In this document: piece by piece, positions 25,123 through 31,798 of the stretch
How positions within the stretch are numbered: position 1 is the stretch's first letter
Layout of the letters: every line of letters starts with the position of its first letter
Origin: Pseudomonadota bacterium
Lineage (GTDB): Bacteria; Pseudomonadota; Gammaproteobacteria; Burkholderiales; Burkholderiaceae_E
Direction of reading: 5' to 3'
Length of the DNA stretch: 40,092 nucleotides
Assembly (NCBI GenBank): GCA_023389055.1
Contig: JAEWFA010000028.1
Coordinates: forward strand, 1-40,092
The notes under the pieces: model-generated
The model's database searches: none
What the model was told of the DNA's origin: nothing
What the model saw: the letters and a program-made list of their open reading frames with translations, nothing else
Program-made: the position numbers and the translations under genes

Positions 25123-25293
25123 ATGGCATTCGGAATCCCCGAGGTCGGTATCGTCCTCGTCCTGGCGGGTCTGCTGGTCATGACGGTCGGCTACGCGGCA
25201 CGCGCGCGTCCGATCGGCCCGGTCCTGATCGGCATCGGCATCGTCGTCTCGCTCGCCGTCATCGTGCATTACGTCGTCGGGTCGCTGCAGTAG
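25123..25293 (+). CDS. Small two-helix membrane protein
   Basis: A 56-aa, almost wholly hydrophobic protein, MAFGIPEVGIVLVLAG at the start, then about two membrane helices separated by the basic loop AARARP, and a short end VVGSLQ. ATG 25123 has a weak AGGCGG 4 bases upstream. It begins 41 bases after the P-type ATPase stop, and its TAG stop is directly followed by the pyrophosphatase ATG. No domain is recognisable. Position next to a P2-type ATPase suggests an auxiliary or regulatory subunit, by analogy with small membrane peptides that modulate such pumps; this is inference only. Confidence 0.6.
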   Translation: MAFGIPEVGIVLVLAGLLVMTVGYAARARPIGPVLIGIGIVVSLAVIVHYVVGSLQ

Positions 25294-25788
25294 ATGCGAG
25301 GCGATGCCTGGCAGGGGTACGCCGCGCCGCCCGAGCTCGACGTGCTGATCGAAGTCCCGCGAGGCAGCTTCCTCAAGCGCGGATCGACCGGCCACGTCGA
25401 CTTCGTCTCGCCGCTGCCGTGCCCGTTCAACTACGGTTCGGTGCCCCGCTACGTAGGCCTCGAAGGCGACCTGCTCGACGCGCTCGTGCTCGGGCCGCGG
25501 TTGCCGTTCGGCACGCAGGTGCGCGTGCGCGCCTGGGGAGCGGTGACGGTGACCGACCGCGGAATGCAGGACGACAAGCTGGTGTGTGCGCGGCATCCGC
25601 CTACCGAAGCGCAGCGGCGCGCAGTGCTGCGCTTCTTCCGCTTCTACGCGAAGGCCAAGGGGCTGCTCAACCGCCTGCGCGGCCGCGGCGGCCGCAACGC
25701 CTGCGAAGGGTGGATCGACGCCGAGCGCGCGCTGGCGCGCGCGTCGGCGAGGGGCGAAAGCTGGACGGGTCCGCGCGTGCCGTTCTAG
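25294..25788 (+). CDS. Divergent inorganic pyrophosphatase-family protein
   Basis: A 164-aa soluble family I pyrophosphatase-like protein. DVLIEVPRGSFLKR (16-29), FNYGSVPRY (45-53), DALVLGPRLPFGTQVRVR (62-79) and GMQDDKLVCAR (90-100) align with the conserved fold, including Glu20, Asn46, Tyr47, and Asp93/Asp94/Lys95. The metal motif, normally D-G-D-P-x-D, reads E57-G-D59-L-L-D62, so the first Asp is Glu and the Pro is lost. Activity could be altered. The active enzyme of the family hydrolyses PPi to phosphate with Mg2+. Its start codon follows the stop of the small membrane protein without a gap. The C-terminal 40 residues are not obviously family-like. Confidence 0.8.
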   Translation: MRGDAWQGYAAPPELDVLIEVPRGSFLKRGSTGHVDFVSPLPCPFNYGSVPRYVGLEGDLLDALVLGPRLPFGTQVRVRAWGAVTVTDRGMQDDKLVCARHPPTEAQRRAVLRFFRFYAKAKGLLNRLRGRGGRNACEGWIDAERALARASARGESWTGPRVPF

Positions 25789-25816
25789 CGAGGCACGAGA
25801 GCCCCGTCGCAACGGG

Positions 25817-26638
25817 TCAGGCGCGCGTCGACCAGCCGCGGTGCGTGGCAGCCTCTTCGCCTTCGGCGACCGCGTCGGTCGTCTTCTCGGGCACTGCGCG
25901 GCGACCCGGCAGCGGCAGCAGCATCGACACCTGCCGGCGATATCGCCGGTACGCCTGCCCGTAGCGCGCGATGAGGTCGTGCTCTTCGAACTGGATGCCG
26001 ATCAGGATGTAGCCGGTGGTCGCGATGGCGAACAGCAGGTGCCCGGCGGTCATCGTCGGTGCGGCCCAGAACGCGAGCAGGAAGCCGAGGTAGATCGGAT
26101 GCCGTACGCGGCGGTAGAACAGCGGCGTGCGGAACGCGGGCTCGGGCATCGTGCGGCCGGTGTAGCGCGCAAGCACCTGCTCCAGGCCGAACAACTCGAA
26201 GTGGCTGATCAGGAACGTGCTGATCAGTACGAGCGCCCAGCCGGTCCAGCGCACGGCGGCGAGCAGCGCGGCGACGCCGTCGGGCGCCTGCCAGACGATC
26301 GCCGGAATCGGCCGCCACTGCCAGTACAGCAGCGCGAGCGCGGCGCTCGCGAACAGCACGAAGGTACTGCGCTCGACCGACGCGGGAACGAAGCGCGTCC
26401 ACCAGCGCTTGAACGCCGGGCGCGCCATGACGCTGTGCTGCACGGCGAACAGCCCGAGCAGCAGCACGTTCACGACGAGGGCTTCGAGGAACGAGGCGTC
26501 CAGCGCACCGGCCGGCACGCCGAAATCGACCGACTTCGGAACGGCGAAATTGCCGACGAAGCCGATCGCGTACAGGAACGCGGCGAGGAAGCACGCGTAG
26601 GCGACGACGCCGTAGACGAGAGCGAAAAACGCGGGCAT
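25817..26638 (-). CDS. mddA: Methanethiol S-methyltransferase-like (MddA/NnrU superfamily)
   Basis: A 273-aa membrane protein. ATG 26638 has GGAGG 5 bases upstream. It has about five to six helices, the N-terminal FVGNFAVPKSVDFG motif typical of MddA, AVQHSVMARPAFKRWWTR, and the C-terminal isoprenylcysteine-methyltransferase-like RRVRHPIYLGFLLAFW with QFEEHDLIARYGQAYRRYR (SAM-binding and catalytic region). MddA methylates methanethiol to dimethyl sulfide using S-adenosylmethionine. Length and motifs fit MddA better than the NnrU group, but substrate is inferred. It lies 177 bp downstream of the hydrolase-glycosyltransferase fusion on the same strand. The last 25 residues are a charged soluble tail. 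Confidence 0.85.
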   Translation of the reverse strand: MPAFFALVYGVVAYACFLAAFLYAIGFVGNFAVPKSVDFGVPAGALDASFLEALVVNVLLLGLFAVQHSVMARPAFKRWWTRFVPASVERSTFVLFASAALALLYWQWRPIPAIVWQAPDGVAALLAAVRWTGWALVLISTFLISHFELFGLEQVLARYTGRTMPEPAFRTPLFYRRVRHPIYLGFLLAFWAAPTMTAGHLLFAIATTGYILIGIQFEEHDLIARYGQAYRRYRRQVSMLLPLPGRRAVPEKTTDAVAEGEEAATHRGWSTRA

Positions 26639-26815
26639 GGTGGCCTCCGATCCAGGTCTTCTTGGCGACAGCCGGCCCCGGCCCTTCGTACGAGGGCGTT
26701 GCGGGCTGCGGTGTGACCCTGGGGCGCGCGCGGCACCCCGTCGAACGGCCGCTTCAGGGCACCTCGCTGCCGGGTGCGCGCGGCACCGGGTGCGACAGTC
26801 GTGCACGGTGTCGCC

Positions 26816-28972
26816 TCATCGCAGCCTGCCTCCGCGGTTCTCGAGCACGTCGGCGATGCGACGCGCAGCGTGCCGCGCACCGTCGCGCTCGACCGGCCGA
26901 TAGCGCACCGGCTCGTGCATTGCCGTCAGCGCGCGATCGGCCAGGCTTTCGGCGCTGATCTCGCCGTAGTCGACGGATCGGTCGGCTTCGTAGTTGGCGA
27001 GCCGGCGCCGCACGTGCAGGCACTGCTCGAAGTGGTTGCGCAGCGGAAAGCTCAGGAACGGCCGGCGCATGGCTACCAGTTCCATGCAGGTCGACAGTCC
27101 GCCCTGAACGAGTGCGAGGTCGCAGCAGGCGAGGTGCTCGAACAGGTTGTGCACGTAGGGACGCACCTCGAGTCCGTCGCCGGCGGAAAGCTCGAGCTTC
27201 AGCCGCGGCCCCGCGACGAGGATCATCCGCAGCCCGGGCAGCTCCCGCTTCATCCGCGGAAACGCCTGCGCGATCCGCTGCATCAGCGCGGCGCCGACCC
27301 CGGTGCCGCCCACCGACGCGACGACGATGCGTTCGTCCCGGCGGTATCCGTGCTTCGCGCGCAGGCGATCGACGTCGGCGACCTCATCGGGATCGAAGGG
27401 CAGGCAGTAGCCGCAGTAGCGGAAATTGCGGTCGGTCCAGTCGCGGATCCCCGGAAGACCGGGGCCGAAGGCGCATTCGGGCACGTCGTCGCGGTTGCCG
27501 ACGAAAAGCGCTTCGTCGCGCAGGTACGGATAGCGCGCGATGTGCTCGATGTCGTCGGCATTGCGGTCGGCGCAGAGGAACGTCTCGCGCTCGTCGTCGT
27601 GCATCGGAAGGCAGCCGACGAAGTCGGTCAGGAAGACGAAGGGCTGTCGCTTCAGCTCGGGGTTCTCGTGGTAGTGGTAGTCGACGTCCCACGCTTCGTC
27701 GCCGATCACGACGTCGTAATGCTCGGCCTGCATCAGGTCGAGGAACACGAGGACGTTGCGCGCCATGATCTCGTCCATCGAACGCAGCGCGAAGAACGCC
27801 GACAGGTCGTGCTCGCCGGCGACGCGTTCGAAGTGGCGGCTCTCGTTGGCCAGCCGGCCGCAGATCGGGTGAACGCGCTCGCCTTCCTGCACCAGGTGGC
27901 GCGCGGCGGGATCGACGGTGAACCAGTCGATCGCGAGGTCGGGCTGCAGCTTGCGCAGCTCGCGGGCGATCGCGAGGTCGCGCTGCACGTGCCCCAGCCC
28001 GATCGGGCTGGAGACGAACAGCGTGCGGCGCGGTCGCGACATGCCGCGTACCCATCTGCGGCGCGCGGGCGCTGCACCGACGAAGTCGCGCACCGCTTGC
28101 GCGAACATCACGGGGTCGCGCACCGCGGGCATGTGGCCGCCGCCGACGACCGTCAGCATCTTCGCGTGCGGCACGAGCGAGTGGATCTCCTCGCCGTACG
28201 CCAGCGGCATGCGCCGGTCGTCTTCGCCGTGGATGACGAGCGTCGGGCAGGCGATGCGGCGCGCCGGTTCGCGCACGTCGTGTCCGGTCCATCCGTCATG
28301 GCACCAGCCGATGACGTCCGAGGTGCTCGCCCATCCGTATCGAACGCCGTCCTCGTGCGCCTTGGTCGAATGGGGCTCGCTGAAGATGCACGCCATGAAC
28401 GAGTCGACGTACGCGGGCCAGTCGTCGCGCATCTGCTCGCGCTCCATGCGCCGGCGTTCGGCGAGCTCCGGCTCGCGTTTCGTCGATTGCGCGAATCCGC
28501 CGCAGACGACGACGTGCGTGATCCGTTCGGGGCATTCGCCGGCGATGCGAAGCGCGACCATCGCCGCGGCCGAGATCCCGACGAGCGCCACTCGTTCGGC
28601 ACCCGCGGCGTCGAGTACGGCGACGAAATCCGCGCAATACCGATCGAAGTCGTAACGGCGCTGCCCCGGCGGGCGATCCGAGCGTCCGTTGCCGCGCCCG
28701 TCCGTGGTGACGACGCGGAAGTGCTGCGACAGGTACGGAACCACGCCCTTGAGGAACTGCGCGTGCACGATCTGGAACGGCGCCGCGAAGGCGAGCCACG
28801 GGCCCCGTTCGCCCCACACCGCGTACCAGATCCGCGCGCCGTCGCAGTCGACGAAGCCGTGCTGCGCGGGCTCGATCGTTTCGTATGGAGCAAGCGCGTC
28901 GGCCGGCAGCCGGCCCGGCCCGGGCAAGGGGCCGACGATCGTCCGGAACCGCTCGGGGAATGCGTCGGTCAT
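26816..28972 (-). CDS. Alpha/beta-hydrolase fused to GT-B glycosyltransferase
   Basis: A 718-aa protein with no signal peptide. Residues about 30-300 are an alpha/beta hydrolase: WYAVWGERGPWL at the first strand, TTDGRGNGRSDRP, nucleophile Ser134 in the elbow GISAAA (normally G-x-S-x-G), an acid at Asp251 or Asp252 in VIHGEDDRR, and His280 in GGGHMP. Residues 311-718 are a GT-B glycosyltransferase like MurG/UDP-glucosyltransferases: SSPIGLGHVQRDLAIARELR at its start, VASVGGTGVGAALM, and LVQGGLSTCMELVAMRRPFL with FPLRNHFEQ as the sugar-nucleotide site. Met311 could be a relic start of a separate gene. The TetR gene lies 42 bases upstream on the same strand. Hydrolysis and glycosylation of one hydrophobic compound is a reasonable guess. 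Confidence 0.85.
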   Translation of the reverse strand: MTDAFPERFRTIVGPLPGPGRLPADALAPYETIEPAQHGFVDCDGARIWYAVWGERGPWLAFAAPFQIVHAQFLKGVVPYLSQHFRVVTTDGRGNGRSDRPPGQRRYDFDRYCADFVAVLDAAGAERVALVGISAAAMVALRIAGECPERITHVVVCGGFAQSTKREPELAERRRMEREQMRDDWPAYVDSFMACIFSEPHSTKAHEDGVRYGWASTSDVIGWCHDGWTGHDVREPARRIACPTLVIHGEDDRRMPLAYGEEIHSLVPHAKMLTVVGGGHMPAVRDPVMFAQAVRDFVGAAPARRRWVRGMSRPRRTLFVSSPIGLGHVQRDLAIARELRKLQPDLAIDWFTVDPAARHLVQEGERVHPICGRLANESRHFERVAGEHDLSAFFALRSMDEIMARNVLVFLDLMQAEHYDVVIGDEAWDVDYHYHENPELKRQPFVFLTDFVGCLPMHDDERETFLCADRNADDIEHIARYPYLRDEALFVGNRDDVPECAFGPGLPGIRDWTDRNFRYCGYCLPFDPDEVADVDRLRAKHGYRRDERIVVASVGGTGVGAALMQRIAQAFPRMKRELPGLRMILVAGPRLKLELSAGDGLEVRPYVHNLFEHLACCDLALVQGGLSTCMELVAMRRPFLSFPLRNHFEQCLHVRRRLANYEADRSVDYGEISAESLADRALTAMHEPVRYRPVERDGARHAARRIADVLENRGGRLR

Positions 28973-29014
28973 GCTCGTTTCCTTCGCTTGCGTACCGCGC
29001 AGCGAGCCGGGCGG

Positions 29015-29683
29015 TCAGCCCGAGTCCGCTCGGGCCGGGAGCGACTCGAGCGCGACCAGCAACTGCTCGACCGCATCGAGCGCGTGCTCGTGCCGCGCCT
29101 TCTCGTCGTCGTCGCCGATCAGTCGCGCGAACTCCATGCCCAGCCAGAACTCGGCGATCAGCGTCGCGATCGCCTCGGCGTCGAAAGCCCTCGGCAGCGG
29201 CGGCCCGTACGTGCGCAGCGCGTCGCGCACCGCCTCGAGCACCAGCGTCTTCCACGCCTGCACGCGCGGGACGAACTGGCGCCGAAGCTCGTCATTGGAC
29301 AGGCTCGCCGCGTACAACTCCGCCTGCACGCGCACGAAGCCCGACGCGACGTCGCTTTCGTAGAAGCGCCGCGCCTGCGCCCACTTGTCGGCGAAACGCC
29401 CGGGCGCCGCGTACATCGCGCGCTGGCGACGCAGCAACTGCCGGTTCGCCTCGTCGAGCACCTCGATGACGAGACGGTCCTTGGTGCCGAAGTAGTAGCT
29501 GATCAGCGCGTGGTTCACGCCCGCGTCGCGCGCGATCTCGCGCACGCTGAGCGCCGCATAACCCTTCGTCGCGAGGCAGTGGAAGGCTGCGTCGAGGATG
29601 CGCGTGCGCGTGTCCGGCGCCTCGAGCGTCGCCGCGCGAGCGAAAGACGTCGGTTCGCTGATCTTCACGGCTCTTTTATCCAC
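29015..29683 (-). CDS. TetR family repressor of the hydrolase-glycosyltransferase unit
   Basis: A 222-aa regulator (GTG 29683), or 217 aa from GTG 29668. The HTH lies near residues 28-70: TRTRILDAAFHCLATKGYAA, LSVREIARDAGVNHALISYY, FGTKDRLVIEVLDEANRQLL. The second half is an all-helical ligand domain with the ending DAVEQLLVALESLPARADSG. A 25-bp palindrome overlaps its own start region, so autoregulation is likely. The fusion gene begins 42 bases downstream and would be repressed together. GTG 29683 lies inside the palindrome, and neither start has a clear Shine-Dalgarno sequence, so the start remains uncertain. Confidence 0.9.
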   Translation of the reverse strand: MDKRAVKISEPTSFARAATLEAPDTRTRILDAAFHCLATKGYAALSVREIARDAGVNHALISYYFGTKDRLVIEVLDEANRQLLRRQRAMYAAPGRFADKWAQARRFYESDVASGFVRVQAELYAASLSNDELRRQFVPRVQAWKTLVLEAVRDALRTYGPPLPRAFDAEAIATLIAEFWLGMEFARLIGDDDEKARHEHALDAVEQLLVALESLPARADSG

Positions 29684-29702
29684 TCGGTTTAACCGAACGG
29701 AT
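29678..29702 (-). promoter_or_regulatory. Palindromic TetR operator
   Basis: Core arms TCGGTT and AACCGA are perfect around a single T, and outer arms ATCC and GGAT are perfect, each separated from the core by the mismatched pair AC. The 25-bp dyad overlaps the transcription start predicted from the promoter at 29705-29732 and the first codon of the repressor. The 20-30 bp size and single-base centre are typical TetR-family sites. A bound repressor would block initiation. Confidence 0.7.
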
Positions 29703-29704
29703 AA

Positions 29705-29732
29705 CTTATCTCCAGCGTCTTTCCTGCGTCAA
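29705..29732 (-). promoter_or_regulatory. Sigma-70 promoter of the TetR/fusion unit
   Basis: On the minus strand TTGACG (29732-29727) and GATAAG (29710-29705) are separated by 16 bases, close to the sigma-70 consensus TTGACA and TATAAT. The predicted start, about 7 bases further, falls at about 29698, inside the TetR palindrome. The promoter is also nested in the CTTTCC/GGAAAG hairpin repeat. Confidence 0.6.
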
Positions 29733-29766
29733 GGAAAGGGGGACAGGCGTCTTTCTCTCAGGAAAG
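29715..29766. repeat. Two direct repeats, each a small hairpin
   Basis: GCGTCTTTC at 29715-29723 is followed by AGGAAAG at 29732-29738, and the same two elements recur at 29747-29755 and 29760-29766. In each copy CTTTC pairs with GAAAG. The first copy holds the TTGACG of the promoter in its loop, and the second overlaps the stop codon (29758-29760) of the hydroquinone reductase. The arrangement could be a duplicated regulatory site or a weak terminator of that gene. Confidence 0.5.
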
Positions 29767-30735
29767 CCGCTCGCGTCCGTGCGGCGCGTCGAGAGCGAGG
29801 ATCGGGCCGAGCGGCACGATGCGGTTCGGGTTGATTGTCGGGTGGCTGCAGTAATAGTGCTGCTTGATGTGATCGAAGTTCACCGTGGCCCTCACGCCCG
29901 GCCATTGGTACAACTCGCGCACGTACGCCCACAGGCCCGGGTAGTCGACGATCCGCCGCAGGTTGCACTTGAAGTGGCCGTGGTAGACCGCATCGAAGCG
30001 GATCAGCGTCGTGAACAGCCGCCAGTCGGCCTCGGTGACGCGATCGCCGAGCAGGTAGCGCTGCCTGGACAACGTCGCGTCGAGTTCGTCGAGGGTCGCG
30101 AAGAGCGCCGTCACTTCGCGCTCGTACACCGCCTGCCCGGTGGCGAAGCCCGCCTTGTAGACGCCGTTGTTCACCGAATCGTAGATGCGCCGGTTCCACG
30201 CATCGATCTCGGCGAGTTGCGCGGCGGGCGCGTAATCGTCGCGCCGGGCACCGACGCCGTCGAACGCCGAGTTCAGCATGCGGATGATCTCGGACGATTC
30301 GTTGTTGACGATGGTCTTGCGCTCGTCGTCCCACAACAGCGGCACCGTCACCCGGCCGCTGTAGTCGCGCTGCGCGCGCAGGTACACCTCGTAGAGATAC
30401 CGGGCACCGCCGGGGTCGGGCACGACCCCCGGTGCGGGCTCGAAGGTCCATCCCTTCTCGCCCATGTGGGGGTGCACGACCGAAACCGCGATCGCCTCTT
30501 CGAGCCCTTTCAGCGTCCGAAGGATCAGCGTGCGATGCGCCCACGGACACGCGAGGGAGACGTACAGGCGATAGCGTCCGGCGCGTGCGGGGAAGCCGGC
30601 GTCACCGCTCGGTCCGGGGCTGCCGTCGGGAGTCACCCAGTGGCGGAATTGTGCGTTCGTGCGCACGAAGTTGCCCCCGGTCGACTCGGTGTCGTACCAG
30701 CGATCGACCCATTCGCCGTCGGCCAGAAGTCCCAT
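29758..30735 (-). CDS. yqjG: Glutathionyl-hydroquinone reductase (Xi-class GST)
   Basis: A 325-aa cytoplasmic protein of the Xi-class glutathione transferases (YqjG/PcpF/ECM4). The thioredoxin-like domain has the catalytic Cys63 in LYVSLACPWAHRTLI, and the C-terminal helical domain has INPNRIVPLGP near the end. The signatures VPLLWDDERKTIVNNESSEI and HFKCNLRRIVDYPGLWAY are conserved in this class. It reduces glutathionyl-hydroquinones to hydroquinones, releasing oxidised glutathione. ATG 30735 has AAGGAGA 4 bases upstream. The gene is 74 bp upstream of the TetR gene on the same strand, but the terminator-like repeats and the TetR promoter argue for a separate unit. Confidence 0.94.
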   Translation of the reverse strand: MGLLADGEWVDRWYDTESTGGNFVRTNAQFRHWVTPDGSPGPSGDAGFPARAGRYRLYVSLACPWAHRTLILRTLKGLEEAIAVSVVHPHMGEKGWTFEPAPGVVPDPGGARYLYEVYLRAQRDYSGRVTVPLLWDDERKTIVNNESSEIIRMLNSAFDGVGARRDDYAPAAQLAEIDAWNRRIYDSVNNGVYKAGFATGQAVYEREVTALFATLDELDATLSRQRYLLGDRVTEADWRLFTTLIRFDAVYHGHFKCNLRRIVDYPGLWAYVRELYQWPGVRATVNFDHIKQHYYCSHPTINPNRIVPLGPILALDAPHGRERLS

Positions 30736-30797
30736 GTCGTCTCCTTGCGCTTTCCCGAGACCGATTATCCGGCGGTCGCGCCGTCGCGCCCGCTACG

Positions 30798-30819
30798 GCC
30801 GGCCCCTGGTCGGGCCGGC
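30798..30819. other. GC-rich 8-bp hairpin in intergenic region
   Basis: GCCGGCCC and GGGCCGGC pair perfectly around a 6-base loop, in the 293-bp gap between the hydroquinone reductase gene and the small secreted protein gene (which diverge). It is not followed by a T-run, so its role is unclear; it might be a structured leader element or chance GC content. The remainder of the gap holds no reading frame that I would defend. Confidence 0.3.
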
Positions 30820-30866
30820 TCCAGCCGCACGCGCCCTCGCGGAACATCTGCGCAGTTCGAACGCTG

Positions 30867-30900
30867 TTTCATGTGAAATTTCTCCCACCCCGTGTGAAAC
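30867..30900. promoter_or_regulatory. TGAAA half-site cluster
   Basis: TTTCA and TGAAA form a 5-2-5 dyad at 30867-30878, and a third TGAAA occurs at 30895-30899 in GTGTGAAAC, which can also pair with GTTTCA at 30866-30871. Three related half-sites within 35 bp, between two divergent genes, suggest a regulator-binding region. No cognate regulator is assigned. Confidence 0.3.
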
Positions 30901-31028
30901 GAACGTGCAACTGCTGCGCGCGAGGATGGCGTCTCGGAAAGGTCAAGTCGTTCTTCTTCAATCAGACGATCTGGTCTTCCGCACCCGGCCCATCCGAATT
31001 GCGTACAGCACACCCGACGGGAGTAATC

Positions 31029-31346
31029 ATGAAAGCCATCGTCAAAATCGCCACCCCTGCCGTTTTCGCCTTCGCGGCCCTCTCCGTGAACGCGCAGACG
31101 ATCGAAACCGACTATCCCGCAACGGTGCCCGCGGGACCCGTCGTCGCCGCGGTTGCGCCGCTCGTGCCGATGATGGGCGCATTCACGCACAGCCAGAACG
31201 CGCCCTACCTGATCCAGTCGAACTCCGAAGGTCCGCGGGTCAATCCCGGGTACACGGCCGCCAAAGACCCCACGCTCACGCGCAAGGAGGTTCAGGCGCA
31301 GGCCCAGGTGGTCGTTCAGTGGGACGCGCCCGATCGCCGCTCCTGA
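31029..31346 (+). CDS. Small secreted protein, DUF4148-like
   Basis: A 105-aa exported protein. ATG 31029 has GGGAG 6 bases upstream. Residues 1-23 are a clear signal peptide (MKAIVKIATPAVFAFAALSV, cleavage after NAQ or NAQT). The mature part is Pro/Ala-rich with LTRKEVQAQAQVVVQWDAP at about residues 84-102, resembling the LTRAEVKAE core of DUF4148, a family of short secreted proteins abundant in Burkholderiales and of unknown function. There is no Cys, metal motif or membrane segment in the mature protein. It is transcribed alone: a strong hairpin follows it and the gap upstream is divergent. Confidence 0.78.
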   Translation: MKAIVKIATPAVFAFAALSVNAQTIETDYPATVPAGPVVAAVAPLVPMMGAFTHSQNAPYLIQSNSEGPRVNPGYTAAKDPTLTRKEVQAQAQVVVQWDAPDRRS

Positions 31347-31403
31347 TCGCGACGGCGTCGCGGTCCGCCGGTTCCTCGCCTGAACGGTCGGGGAACCGGC
31401 CGA

Positions 31404-31432
31404 ACACCCCGCGCAGGCAATGCGCGGGGTGT
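31404..31432 (+). terminator. Perfect 11-bp hairpin after the secreted-protein gene
   Basis: ACACCCCGCGC (31404-31414) and GCGCGGGGTGT (31422-31432) are perfectly complementary around a 7-base loop, 58 bases after the stop codon. The downstream sequence has only scattered T residues (CGTCGCTT), so it is not a textbook intrinsic terminator, but a stem this stable at this place most likely ends or protects the transcript. Confidence 0.6.
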
Positions 31433-31527
31433 CGTCGCTTGCACGCGGGTGTGGGCGATCGTGTCGGCGCGGTTTACATCGAACGCCTGGCGCAGTCCGA
31501 TGATGCGCGCAACTTGCTGGCGGCTAA

Positions 31528-31755
31528 CCAGTTTCTCGACCAGCGCATCCGATCGGCCGGGTGCGGATCACTTCCGGCTCGGCGACGATCGTGTCCAACG
31601 GCGTGCTGGGCGGGCAGGGCGATCTCGTCGCGATGGACGACTTCCTGTTCGCCGAGCCGCTCGCCGCGGTCCCGGAGCCTTCGCCGCTTGCGCTTGCCGT
31701 GCTCGGCGTCGTCGCCGGCTTTGCAACACGGCGTCGTCGGCGCGCTGCGCCTTGA
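31528..31755 (+). pseudogene. Remnant of a PEP-CTERM protein gene
   Basis: In the open frame from 31528 to TGA 31753-31755 there is a beta-strand-like stretch (VRITSGSATIVSNGVLGGQ, then GDLVAMDDFLFAEP) and a complete C-terminal sorting signal: VPEPSPLALAVLGVVAGFA followed by TRRRRRAAP. This is the PEP-CTERM tripartite tail (PEP motif, hydrophobic helix, Arg cluster) recognised by exosortase. A full PEP-CTERM protein needs a signal peptide and a body domain upstream, but the frame is closed by TAA at 31525 and nothing convincing precedes it. It is best read as the 3' remnant of a decayed gene. The rest of the 452-bp space between the secreted-protein gene and glmS (31347-31798) holds only the hairpin at 31404-31432. 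Confidence 0.65.
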
Positions 31756-31798
31756 AGCAGGCGCTGCGGGCGAAGACGCTGCATCGCCTACTCCCCGG

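Noticed and set aside
22253..25129. A 958-codon minus-strand frame opposite the P-type ATPase
   Set aside because: No motifs and His/Arg-rich; the ATPase carries all family motifs.
28042..28972. Two separate genes instead of one hydrolase-glycosyltransferase fusion
   Set aside because: The frame is continuous through the joint, and the internal ATG at 28042 has no Shine-Dalgarno sequence.
26774..29692. A 972-codon forward frame opposite the fusion gene and TetR
   Set aside because: Low-complexity Arg/His/Val-rich composition without motifs; the minus strand holds well-conserved genes.
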